The notes beneath the pieces were generated by a model. The model saw nothing but the letters and a program-made list of their open reading frames with translations. It was not told where the DNA came from and ran no database searches. This document shows positions 35,514 through 46,863 of a stretch of DNA of 64,000 nucleotides, piece by piece. The position numbers and the translations under genes were made by a program. Source of the stretch: Heterostelium album PN500 (taxonomy: Eukaryota > Evosea > Eumycetozoa > Acytosteliales > Acytosteliaceae); contig NW_008805085.1 of NCBI RefSeq assembly GCF_000004825.1, positions 372,001 through 436,000 on the forward strand. Direction: 5' to 3'. Every line of letters begins with the position of its first letter. The stretch's first letter is position 1.

Positions 35514-37258
35514 ATGGAGAGTTTAGAAGATGATAAGATCTCTAAAATGAGATTAAGTTTGAACGATTTCTATTCAGGTGATAATCAAAAAGTGCTACAA
35601 GCAACCAAACACATTAGAACTATCTCATCAACAGTAAGTCTTTTTTATTTTATTTTTTTCGACTCTTTCGAGTGAACTTTGAATCTGATTTGTTCTTAAC
35701 TGTGCAAACTCATAGGAATCATTAGAACATATGCAATTAATCATTGACTATGGATTGATAGCCAGACTTTTAGAAATCGTTCAGATTGGAATTGATGAAA
35801 TCAAATTTGAAAGTGCATGGGCATTAACAAATGTATGTAAATATAAAGACAAAGTGAAATAATAGGATTATTAATCTAATAACTAACTTTTATTTATTAA
35901 AAGATTGCTGCTGGCTCAACTGAACAGACAACAGCTGCTGTTGAACAAGGATGTATACCAATGTATCTATCGATCATTCTATGAATGTATCTTTTTATGA
36001 TATGGTTTTAATATATCTTTATATAATATTGTCTATCTTGTAGATTTATAGAGTTATTGAAATCGCCAAATATTAACTTGGCAGAGCAAGCATTATGGTG
36101 TCTTGGAAACATATCTGCAGAAAATATTGAAATGCGAGATTTGGTTATTTCCGAAAACACAATAGATAGAATAGTGAGTTTGTTATCGAATCCTTATACC
36201 ACAACAGTGTTTATACAAAAAGGCATATGGACATTTTCTAATTTTACAAGATTAAAACCAATTCCTCCCAAACATCAGGTAATATTACATTGCGAATGAA
36301 TATGAATGATCATTTTTGAACACAATCTAACTATGAATATCATCATAGGTTGAAAAGTATCTTCCATTCATATCTATTGGTCTAAGCGATAATGATCAAG
36401 AAGTATTGATTGATTCAATGTGTACTTTAATGCATCTCTCTGATGAAGCAAACGATTGGATTTTCGAGCATTTCATCGATTTAAAAGTAATACCAAGAAT
36501 AGTGAAATACTTGGATTCAAGCTATTTAAATTCGTATGTTTTTAAATTTTATTTGGATTGAATTAAAAAAAAATTACTAAACTCTGTCTCTCTAATAAAA
36601 GAATTGTACTACCAGCCATCAAAATAATTGGAAATATGGTATCATCAGATGATGAAAAGGTAACACAACATGTATTGGACAGTGATGTAGTTCCACACTT
36701 AAAGTCTATCATTAATCATAAGAAAACAAGCATTAGAAAATATGTTTTCTTTTCGATATCCAACATTTCAGCTGGTACAAAAACACAAGTTGATACACTC
36801 ATTCAATCCGATATTTTGAAATTAGTTATTAATCACGTTGAATCAGCTTCAGCAGTCAAAACAGTAAATATAAAAAATAATCATTTATCATTTTAAATTC
36901 ATTAAAAAAGTTTATCATTGTTTATAAATATTTGTAGGAAATGGTTTGGGCAATAATAAATGTTACACAAAACAGAGATCCTCATCATATTAAATATCTT
37001 TTGGAAATTGGAATAATACCATTTTTGAACTATCATTTAAGCAACTCAAGAGACACAAGGATATTATATGCGATTCTTAACGCCACTACCAACATTTTGA
37101 GCTTAAATGAAATTAATCCAGACCTCAAGATCACAAAACAATTTATTCAGAGCGGCTTTTTTAAAATTTTGGAAAATAGAGGTTTGATTTCTAATCTAAA
37201 GAATGAGGTTACCGACATTTATGCACTGAAAGAGATATTAAAAATTGAAGGTAGGTGA
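35514..37258 (+). CDS. Importin-alpha-like armadillo-repeat protein
   Basis: Seven exons: 35514-35633, 35716-35832, 35904-35962, 36044-36278, 36349-36533, 36602-36863 and 36938-37258, giving 432 residues in frame. Armadillo repeats run through almost the whole length, with importin-alpha landmarks: FESAWALTNIAAGSTEQTTA, IPMFIELLKSPNINLAEQAL followed by WCLGNI, IWTFSNFTR, IIGNMVSSDDE, FSISNISAGT, VWAIINVTQ. Known role of the family: binding nuclear localisation signals in cargo together with importin beta. It is shorter than typical importin alpha (about 520) and I see no Arg/Lys-rich importin-beta-binding segment at the N-terminus, which begins MESLEDDKISKMRL; the Trp-Asn ladder is only partly kept. 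A GTAGGT/CTATAG pair near the end could splice to a tail stopping at 37321 instead. Confidence 0.85.
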
Positions 37259-37489
37259 TTATTTTCAATTGGAATAACAATGAGAAAATAACTAATAAAT
37301 TGTCCTATAGGTTATTATTAAATAAATTTAAAAAATTACCAATCTTGTTAGATCGATATAAGATAATTATTATTGATTAGTAATTAATTGAAATAGATAA
37401 TAAAGTAGTGAATAGTATTTAGATGGTAGAGTATTTATTAAAATTGAATTGTTATATTCTATATATTTTTTATTTGATGATTACCTTTT

Positions 37490-38000
37490 ATTTTATTAGT
37501 TTGGATCTTCATGATAGAAGCAAAATAGGTCGACCAAGTAGTGATGAAGAAATGGGTGCCAAAGAGAATGCATATCATTGTCCTAAATAAAGAACCTTCT
37601 TGCATCAACATATGGTTTGAATATCAGTATATCACGAATTGGGAGTATACTAAGAGAGGAAGGTTTGGCGTATAAAATTTTATCTCGAAAGTTTGATCTA
37701 ACAGCAAAACAACTCGAGATAAGATTGGATTTCGCTATGGCTCCAGTGTGCCATGGACAGTAGAGTAATGGAAACAACTGGTGATGACGAGTCAACAATT
37801 GAATCAAATTTCAAAAACTACCGAAAGTTTAGTTGAGTTTTTTTTATTCAAAATGGAAGATTTGGTATAGGATACAACGTGGAAAGTCGTTCAATCTCTG
37901 AGGGTGTATTACCAAATCAGGAGAGGGTTTTCTAATCAAAATAGAAGGTACCCTCAGGCAGGAACAATACACAGAGATTCTCAGAGATGCATACATTCTA
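37490..38000 (+). pseudogene. Tc1/mariner-type transposase relic
   Basis: Three frames are needed to follow the homology. Pieces seen are a GRPR-hook-like KIGRPSSDEE, a DES-type motif (GDDESTIESNFKNYRK), a VWG-adjacent-style KIEGTLRQEQYTEILRDAYI corresponding to the segment before the last catalytic block, with stops and shifts between. The relic is cut at 38000 by the inverted-repeat element that follows, and I find no clear continuation beyond it. It begins about 170 bp behind the importin-like gene. Assignment rests on short motifs and motif order. Confidence 0.6.
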
Positions 38001-39496
38001 CAGCAAAAATCTGAGAAACAGGACAGAGGTATCAAATCATAAGACATATATTAATTCATTAATTGTTTTAGAAAGTAACATATATATATGGGAGTATAGA
38101 TCTTTGAAAAAGATTAGTATTTATAAAAAAATTTGAGATATTTAATAATAATAACAAACAAAAATTATTTGTGCAATATTTCTCAAGGAATAAAATACTT
38201 TTTGTTTTTATAGATATAAATTTACTTTCTTAAAAATCAATAAATATGATTAAGATATACCTAGATGATGATTATTTGAAACAAATTGTTTCATAAAGAT
38301 TCATAGGGTTTTTGACAGTAACCATGTGTCATTTCATATCACCACTATTAACATTATTTAAGAACTCTATTGAGTTTAGAATGAATGGCATCTAGTATAT
38401 ATATTTATCTCAAGAATACCCAAGAATTTTAAAAAACATTCAGGTCCTGACTGGTTTGTTTATATATCAAATTTAGTTAAGAATACATTTTAAGTAAAAA
38501 ATATTATGAGTTTTAGTATATTGATGACAAGTGAGATATCTTGTACAGTTGTGGAATATACTAAAATTAGTTAAACAATATTATTTATTCGTCGATCTAT
38601 ATCATACTCTAAAATTTCTAAAAAATCTGGGAATCTAGAGCTTAAGATGGATTGTCTAAGTATCCAGTTCCATATTAAATTAATTAGAGAAAAGATTGAA
38701 TTTGAATCTATCACTCCTTTAAAGAATAACCTTTCTTTATACTATACTCTCCTTGTTGTATTTTCGTTTCATCTGTTAAATTACTTTTCTAAAAAAACAA
38801 TATCCTTGTTTATTGTAAAATCAGTTCAAAACCTTTACATTTTGAATATGAAGAAGAGTCTAAAAGGTTTTTTTTTGTATTATTTCTGAAAGTAATTCCT
38901 TAATCCTTTATTATTCTTCTAATAATGTTATTGATTTATCATTTTAAAAATGTATTGATCTCCTTTTTTTTTTAATGATTTAATTTTTTTTTAAAAATTT
39001 TTTTAAATTTTATTTTAAATATAATTGTAATCTTTTGAATATACTCTTTTTATACATATAGTATTTGGGTTCAGTGCTGAGTTTGTTTTTGCTTAGTATT
39101 TCTTTAGTCTTGAAACTGTTGAAAATTAGAATTGTATTTTAAACCAATAACTTCTTGTGCCGTTCAGTAATCCAAATCAAGTATTCCACAAATCTTTTAT
39201 CTTTCTGTTAACATTTTACTTGGTATCATTCTTATATATGATATAATTAAATATTTAAAAATAAATTAAAAAGTACTATAATAAAAAATATTTTATTACT
39301 TCAGAAATATTGCACAAATTAATTTTATCTTTTATTTTTTTTATTTTTTTTTAAAATGATAAATGATTCAATTTCTTTTAATTATTAATCATTTACAAAG
39401 ATATATCTTAGAATATATTTATTAGTTTCTATAATAAATAAATGTATTACTGTTTGATATTTTGAAACCTCTGTCCGGTTTCACAGATTTTTGCTG
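38001..39496. mobile_element. TA-flanked inverted-repeat element, long copy
   Basis: Begins CAGCAAAAATCTGAGAAACA after TA (37999-38000) and ends TTTCACAGATTTTTGCTG before TA (39497-39498). Its left half is the reverse complement of the right half of the element at 32751-33501 (for example GGTCCTGACTGG here against CCTGTCAGGACC there), with about 750 bp extra in the middle (about 38,500-39,290). That central part holds no transposase frame; an open stretch at 38647-38889 is AT-driven. The family is therefore non-autonomous here, presumably moved by a Tc1/mariner-type enzyme. Confidence 0.83.
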
Positions 39497-39856
39497 TAAT
39501 ACTATCATACGCCCATATTATTGTTTAAACAATGCAAAATATAATGATAATTCATTGCAATACGAACAAGTTGTGATGAATTTAGATTAGATTTCTTGTC
39601 AGTATCATCTATAGATGTAACACTCTTCTTGATGAGAAATGTGGATATAGTTTAGTATGCTTGTTCAAAACGTGAAAAAATTTTGCAGATGAGCGGATTT
39701 GTTTTTGCAAAAAAAAAAATTAAAAAAAAAATACCTTTGTTGATTCTTGATTTTTTATTTTTTAATTTTTTTTTATTTTTTATCTCGATTGATAATTTCC
39801 ACGAATTTTCATCGAAATTTAGTCGATTATGGGCTTTTAAAAGTTATTTCTTTATA
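39497..39856. other. Spacer before tRNA-Ala
   Basis: AT-rich with A and T homopolymers; may contain further decayed transposase sequence, but I cannot align it. Confidence 0.4.
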
Positions 39857-39929
39857 TGGACTAGAAGGGTATCGATCCCTTTACCTCTCGCCTGCTAAGC
39901 GAGCGCTCTACCATCTGAGCTACAAGCCC
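39857..39929 (-). tRNA. tRNA-Ala (anticodon AGC)
   Basis: Read on the minus strand: acceptor GGGCTTG pairs with CTAGTCC (one GU and one mismatch), D arm GCTCAGATGGTAGAGC, anticodon stem CTCGC/GCGAG with loop TTAGCAG (anticodon AGC), T arm AAGGG-ATCGATA-CCCTT, discriminator A. The A54-type T loop is also known from other eukaryotic tRNA-Ala genes. Confidence 0.92.
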
Positions 39930-40597
39930 TTTGTTTTTTGGTATTCTCAATTTTAAAATTATAAATCTTTTTTAATATAGTAAATCATGATTTTCAAACA
40001 AACGAATGATTTCAATAAAAATAAAACATAATATAACTCGAGATTCAATATTCTAACCACTGAGCTACATTATACACTTTAAATGCATAAAATAGAGTGG
40101 AAATCACTTTTTTTTTATAAGCAATGACATTGTGTATGAAGATTCGAGCAGTTAAAGTTCTATTTTATTTACATTTGTGTGGTTACGAATAATACAAGAG
40201 AATGAAAAAGATAAATTAAACATAGAATGAATAAATTTAATAATTTTCTTATTTGACAAATTATTGATTTTATTTGTTTAAACAGTTAACTCTTTTTATT
40301 TTTAAATGAAATAAAAAAAAAAACAACAGGTTTCATTTTTGAATTCAATAAAAAATAAATTATATCCAGGTTTGTTTAATCTTTTTTAATAATTGATGAA
40401 ATGGAAGAGAATAAAATTGTTAACTATTTTAACTGACCTTAAAAAAAAGACCCCGAAAGTGAGCAAAAACTAATTTGAACTAAATTGGTAATCTACAAAA
40501 AAAGATATTTGTTAATTTTTTTTGTAAAAATTAATATTCACCCAAGTTTAGATTAATAAGGAAGAGTTTGATTAAAAAAAACAAAACATAGTAACGA
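39930..40597. other. Intergenic region with a tRNA-like A-box fragment
   Basis: On the minus strand at about 40,028-40,078 the sequence reads TGTAGCTCAGTGGTTAGAAT followed by TTGAATCTCGAG, a perfect tRNA D-arm/A-box start with no proper acceptor, anticodon or T arm closing it. It looks like a tRNA gene relic. The rest is AT-rich leader of the next gene. Confidence 0.5.
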
Positions 40598-43195
40598 ATG
40601 GATGGTATAGAGATAGGTAAAATTATACAAAGAAATATTTAAATATAAAGTTATTAATAAATATTGTTAAGATTTGTCACTTTGTGGATTTTGTAGAGAT
40701 AAAATCGAGCCAGGAGTCGAAAGATATCGCTGTTCAGAGTGTGTTGGACTATTCCTTTGTACAAAATGTTACCACTCCCCTCAATCGAATTTAGCTCACA
40801 CTGATAAAGCACCATTACCTCATTTTTGTAATATTGAAACAAGTAAGTTGACAACTGGCGTACCCACTTTTTAATATTAACTTTTCTTTTCTATTACATT
40901 TAGAATCTGATATAAACTATTGGAGCTTTATTAAATGCGATACAGTCTATCAAAGTTTTGTGTATGCTTATATTTCTTTTTTCTTTGCTCTAATATTAAT
41001 TATTATTATTACTTTTTTTTAGCAATTCATTCACTTCATTTTCAAAAAGAAGATGTATTGGTGTACGAAATGAAAATTCAACAACTAATCCAATCAACTG
41101 GTTGACCTATGAAGAGATTTATGATAAATCACAAAGATTTGGCACTAGTTTAACAAAATATATTCCAAGGGTATATTTAAATATATTGCTCTTTGTTTTG
41201 TTTCTTTACTAAAATTTTTAAAACCTTAATCATCTTTATATAGGAATCAAAAGTTGGTACTATGTTGGAAAGTTTACCAGAATGGTATTACGTTGAATTT
41301 GCATGTTTATATTATGGATTCACAATGATCACAATAAATCAACATCTAAGTATGTAAAAAGAATACTCTTTAAAAGATTATTGAACTCAAATAATCTTTT
41401 TTTTTTCAAATTTATAGATAAAGCTCAACTTCCAATTATTCTTAACAATGGAGAACCATCAGTTTTAGTTGTTTCAAAATATACACTACCAAGATTGATA
41501 GATGTTATTGATCAATATTCTAAATTGACCATGGTGGTTCATGTTGGTGATGAATTCGATGAGAATCTTATATCCAAATTACCACAAAACGTTCAATTCA
41601 AAATGATGTCTGAATTAATCGATCAAACACCAACAGATCAAATTGGTTCACACTCTCCTCTGGTTGATGGAATATTGGCATTAGGTATTATACTATTTCG
41701 TATTAATAACATTTATCAAATTCTAATCATTTGTTAATAGTTTACTCGAGCGGGTCAACAGGTATTCCAAAGGGTCAAATACAAACAAATAGACAACTAT
41801 TGAATGTTTTGCAAAAGACCTATACCCCTGAACTTTATTTCTTAACAATGAGTTTTTTGTCTTTATGTAAGTTAAATAAAAAAAATAAAAAATTACACAT
41901 TTACTAACACTCTAATAACAATAGCTCATGCTCAAAGAATATTCGATCTATGTACAATTCTTAATGGTGGAAAGATAGTTGTTTACAGATCAACAAATTT
42001 GGATTCATACTTAAAGGATGTTATTTATATCAGACCAACCTATTTCTGGGGCTTACCTTCGTAAGTTGTACTTTTAAAAAACTGTTCAAATGTTAAAATA
42101 TATTTACAAAAGAAATACTTGTTTTTTTTAGATTTTGGAATCAGTTTTACACAAGATATCAATATCAACTTCAATCAATTAAAGATAACAATCCACAACT
42201 ATCAGAGTTGGAATTGAAAGAACTTGCTATCAATGAATCAAGATCTATGTTAGGTGATAGAGTTCAATTGGTTGTCACAGGTGGTTCTGTGATCTCTCAA
42301 GATATTTTACATTTTATGAAAGATTGTTGGGCTGACAAGGTAATAAATCTCTATGGTTCCACAGAGTGCTATCATATAACCGTCAACGATGTTTTAAATC
42401 CAGATGTCCAACACAAAATCATTCCTATTCCAGAGCATCCAAACTCCGGTCAACATCCAGTTGGAGAATTGGTTGTCTTGTCTCCAAGAGTAATCAAAGG
42501 TTATTATAGAAATGAAGAAGCAAACATATGCTTTCAAGATGGATGGTTCTACACTGGTGATATTGTAGAAGAGTATGAACCAAGAAAAATAAGAATTCTT
42601 GATAGAGTTAAAAATTCATTTAAAGGTCCTCAAGCAAAATATGTCTGGTAAGTTTATGTATTTATATTTCCAACAATTATATGTTACTAAACTTATATTT
42701 CTAAACAAAACAATTAAATAGTCCTGAAACAATTGAAAGTTATTTCTACACCTCTTCGCTAATCAGAAATATCTTTTTATACGGAGATTCTTATCATGAA
42801 TTTTTGGTAGCAATTGTCATTCCATCCGATGAAGCATTGGAAAGATTCAATGCTTCGATTAAAGATTCAAATCTAAATGATAATGTTAAACTTAGAAATT
42901 ATATTTTAGAGGATATAAAACTAATTACAAATCAAAAGAGTGTAAATATCAAACTTTATTTATTTAAATTGATCACCTCTATTAATAACAGATTATATAA
43001 TTTCTTTCTAATTAGATTGCATTCTGGGAGTCACCGCGCGTCATTAAACTAGACAACACAATCTGGTCACCTGAAAACAACCTCTATACTGGAACCTCTA
43101 AGTATAACAGACCAGAACTCAAAAATTATTATAAAACATCCATTGAACAATTATTGAATGAAGGAAAACCCGCAAATAATAATAACTTTTTATAA
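40598..43195 (+). CDS. ZZ-type zinc finger fused to long-chain acyl-CoA synthetase-like enzyme
   Basis: Eleven exons: 40598-40616, 40672-40842, 40904-40961, 41023-41170, 41244-41349, 41418-41684, 41741-41866, 41925-42060, 42132-42647, 42722-42941 and 43016-43195, 648 residues in frame. Residues about 8-60 form a ZZ zinc finger (LCGFCRDKIEPGVERYRCSE, CVGLFLCTKCYH and a paired His region). The rest is an AMP-forming ligase: WLTYEEIYDKSQRFG, the phosphate loop VYSSGSTGIPKGQ, NLYGSTECYH, DGWFYTGDI, DRVKNSFKGPQ, and a terminal RPELKNYYKTSIEQL as in ACSL enzymes. The expected reaction is ATP-dependent thioesterification of a fatty acid to CoA. Substrate specificity and the purpose of the ZZ domain (usually protein or ligand binding) are unknown. 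Exon 1 is tiny and is the least certain part. Confidence 0.88.
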
Positions 43196-43410
43196 ACGAT
43201 TTTCTCTACAAAACGTTTTAAAAAAATAAAATAATAATAATAATAAATAAAGAGAATATATTAAGTTAAAACAATATCTTACAAACTAATTTTTGATCAC
43301 AAAAAAAAAAAAAATTAAAAAAAAAATTGAAAAATAAGAATAAAATTTAATTAAAGTGATCATTCTGGTTAAAGCCGACAGAATACAGAGTATATAGTAA
43401 AAAATACAGG

Positions 43411-44751
43411 ATGGATCAAGTAATTGATCTTCTCACAAGCTATCTCGAACAACCATTCGATGAACAAAATGATAGTTCTAATATAAACAACCCAACTTAT
43501 GATATACTCTTGGCACCATTAAAGGTATCAACACTCGATCAAATCTCATCTATTGCTACCAACCTCATTAAGAATGAACCTATTATGCAATTGATAATAA
43601 AGAAGATATGTTCGAAAGGCTTTGCTCAAACTGTATGTAAAACAACAACAACAACAATAACAACAACAACAAACCAAATTTCATTAACATTCGTTTGTTA
43701 ACAAATCATCATATTATAGAAGAATGAATTACTTTGTCAATGGTTTTACACTTGGTATAATCTAGAGTCTATCACAGCAAAGAGATTCGTTCTAGCATTT
43801 GTACCAGCATTCCTATGGGTGTTCTTGTATGGTCCAAGTCCAACTACACATATCGGCATAGAGACATGCATGATTGGCATATACAACCATGAATTGGTTG
43901 ATCGCGAAGGCAACGACAATGTGTTCCAACCAGTCTCTGTTACTATGCCCTCTTTTATATTCAAGTCGGTCACACCGGATGCAGAGTCTGCTCTGACTGA
44001 ATCGACATTGAAGCAGCTGAATCTACAGTCTGTACCGGTGATGGTTGAGCGTGCACTCACCAGAATCGACGCAGTGACCACTGCCAATCGCACACAGATT
44101 CTGCGGACCAACATTAAAGTATACAACGCAAATCTAACATATATGCCAGAGATATCGAGAACCATGTTTTGTGAGATGTGTATTCGTGTATCGGCAACTG
44201 GCTATCCATTCTTACCATTGGCACAAGACTCACCATCTCAACACCATCATCATAACAATAACAACAACAACAACAACATCAACGAACAAAGTAGCAGTAG
44301 TCTTGCAAGCATGGTCAAGTCGAGTGATGCGCTATTTGAGGAGAGTGCACCATTGTCACAGTCAGAGAATCTTATTGAAAGACAAAGAAAAGAAAGAGAA
44401 TCTCGTAAACAATTTAGAATGACATCCTACTTGGAGTTGGACTACCAATTGCAGAGTCATCACAATCAACATCTCACCAATGGCAATGGAAACACTACAC
44501 ATCAGCACACTACCATCACCACCACCACCACTAACAACAGTAAAATAGTTAAACGATTATATATAACAGAGAGTGTCTACAGGGAATTGATCACCGGTTT
44601 GACCTACTGTGCATTCCAAGACTCTACAAAGTCAATGGCAACCATTGCACTTAAATCGATTAACCAGAGAGCAAGTCACGATCTGGTACCAGAGATAATG
44701 CTATATTCAAACTCTGTAATCAATGTACTACAACATCAACATCAAAATTAA
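43411..44751 (+). CDS. Hyccin (FAM126)-like protein
   Basis: Two exons, 43411-43632 and 43720-44751, 417 residues. The hyccin pattern is clear: an N-terminal helical part (VIDLLTSYLEQPF), then RFVLAFVPAFLWVFLYGPSP, GIETCMIGIYNHELVDREGN, FQPVSVTMPSFIFKS, NRTQILRTNIKVYNANLTYM and CIRVSATGYPF. Hyccin is a subunit of the plasma-membrane PI4-kinase III-alpha complex with EFR3 and TTC7, controlling PI4P supply; that role is transferred from the family. His/Asn/Ser-rich and Thr/His-rich insertions interrupt the second half, as usual for this genome. A helical C-terminus (ALKSINQRASHDLVPEIM) follows. Confidence 0.85.
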
Positions 44752-44834
44752 ATCTATTATTATATTATTACATTACCAGTTAATATTAATATTAAATAAA
44801 ATATCGAAAATCACTACTACTACTACTAGTACTT

Positions 44835-46230
44835 TTATAGTGCAGAATTTATTAAACTATTGGTGTTACAAGGGTTATTTACAATTAAACCATCACTGTT
44901 TGTTATGATTGGCGTTGATGATGATGATAAAACGGGTATACTGTTATTACTGGATGATAAAATCGATCTTGGTGGTGATGATGATAACGATTCAATTGGT
45001 ATTGGTGAGGAAATAGCGGTTGGTTTGTTGTTGCCGTGTATTTGTGCAGAGTACTCTTTTAGTGCCTTTGAGAATCCAAAGTTTGGTTGTATGATACCAC
45101 GTCTCTCTTTGACATATTTTCTGGCATCATCGTATGTGTAACCTAGCTCTTTAATTAGATAAGCAATCACAGCAGTGGTACTTCTACTGACACCCATAGC
45201 ACAATGCACTAGTACACGTCCATTCTTCCTCTTACAATCGTTTATAAAATCGATAACCGGTTGGAAGTGTTTGACAATGTCCGCACGAAAGTTATCCTCC
45301 AGATCTGCTCTATAATATTTAAAGATATGTGGATAACAATCCTCCAATTCCACCGCCATATTAACTATATGTGTAATTTCTATTGAACAACCAATTTGGT
45401 TAGTTTGATTAAATGGATTTTAATTGCTAGCAGGAGACTTACTTAAATTCTTTAGCTGTTTGATATTGGATGCTGATTCATACGCACCAAGATACAGGAA
45501 ATTCTCCAGAATTTCAGATGGATACAAAGCCAACTCCAATGGTGACTTGGTTGGCGTCGATGAACTTAGACAAAGGAATGGATACTTCTCTTGGAATGGA
45601 ATGTAGCCATCTTTGTAGACGGTTATTACGGTTCTCTTGGAACGTGCCAACATAAAGTGTAATACAAAGTTCCTCCCATCGATCGGTATCGAGGTTGAAA
45701 GGGTGGCTGTCGGTCAAGCTGTGTGTATCCAGACTGTTTTGGTCCATCTGGAAATGAAACTGTGAGTCTGCATATACAATGACACGCTGTGATGTCAAGT
45801 TCCAGTACTTGACACCGGTGTGAGTGCTTATGTACTTGGTGAGATTGAATTTGTTGTTGTCATCGAAATGCTCTGATTCCTTTGAGGGTGGCGGTAAGTT
45901 GACAGCCGTGCTAATGTGTGAGGCATTCCACTGTGCTGATGGTCTCAAATCAATGACGAGCTTGGAGAATGAAATGTCTTGCAGTGCATTATACATCTGG
46001 GTGTTCGAGTCAATATACAACAGCTGGTAGGCAGAACTGTCTAGTCCATGCACTGGTTCTGCTATCAAATCTCTCTGCTTTCCTGTCCATGCTTGAAATA
46101 TATTATGATAGATCGGTGTTATTGGTGGTGGTATTGGTGGAGGTGGTGGAGAGCCAGCCGCAAGTGGACAACGTTCATCCTCAATAAGACCAAGAACAAC
46201 ATTATTATTATTATTATCCAACTGTGTCAT
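44835..46230 (-). CDS. Rhodanese-like plus dual-specificity phosphatase; apparent one-base frame disruption
   Basis: Exons 46230-45443 and 45379-44835. The first holds a Pro-rich start, then a rhodanese/CDC25-like domain (KLVIDLRPSAQWNASHI, QRVIVYADS, and in the shifted frame MLARSKRTVITVYKDGYI and KYPFLC) and the beginning of the phosphatase domain (PSEILENFLYLGAYESASNI). The second completes it with the catalytic signature VHCAMGVSRSTTAVIAYLIK and a Ser-rich tail; about 443 residues in all. This is the MAPK-phosphatase-type layout. However, conserved sequence changes frame around 45,671-45,677 (minus-strand GGGAGGA): one base too many is present, and exon 1 is one base out of phase with exon 2. 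No intron fits there. Either a sequencing error, a recent mutation or, less likely, programmed frameshifting. The catalytic Cys and Arg are intact. Confidence 0.82.
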
Positions 46231-46863
46231 ATCTTAATTGTTACTAACTTTTAATTTTACAATAAATAAAAATGATATAAACAAAATAAATATGTAAATC
46301 TTAATTAAATAGATTTAAATAAAAACAGGTGTAATAAAAAAATTTTAAAAAATTAAAAAAATTATAATAATTTTCGTTGAAATTTATAACAATAAAATTA
46401 TATCATAGATATTGATCAATAGTTCTATTTAGATTCAATATCTTTCTTCTATTTATTTGATTTTGTGGGTTACTGTGTAGCTTTAATGATAACTTTATTG
46501 GGTTTGTTTGGGTTTGGTTTATAATGTTTAACAGAAAAAAAACAGTCAAAATTGTAGAAAAAAGATTAATGAAAACAAGACTACTACCTATATTTGATTT
46601 TGATTGGTTGATTGATTAATTAATTAGACAATTCTCTTTTCGATATTGAAGAAGACGATGTTTGATTATGATTAAAAAAGCGAAAAATAAATAAAAAAAT
46701 AAAAAAAATGAAAAATTGCAAGTGGTATCCCTGTTGGGTGGTGAAGTTAGAATTTTTGAGAGAAAATAAGGTTGTATCCTTTATCTGTTTATCGTATCTT
46801 TACATAATAGTTAAGAGAATCTCGATCGATTAGAGGTATCCTTGATAGTACAGTCACAAAAAG
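46231..46863. other. Divergent promoter region, phosphatase / eIF3k
   Basis: AT-rich spacer with poly(A/T) runs between divergent genes. No coding sequence or RNA gene is recognised. Confidence 0.5.

Noticed and set aside
38647-38889. Possible small gene inside the long TA-flanked element
   Set aside because: It is Leu/Phe/Lys-rich from AT-rich DNA, lacks any transposase motif and is absent from the shorter family member.
46048-46254. Plus-strand frames over the phosphatase gene
   Set aside because: Antisense to the Pro-rich start of the rhodanese/phosphatase gene, with Trp-rich low-complexity translation.
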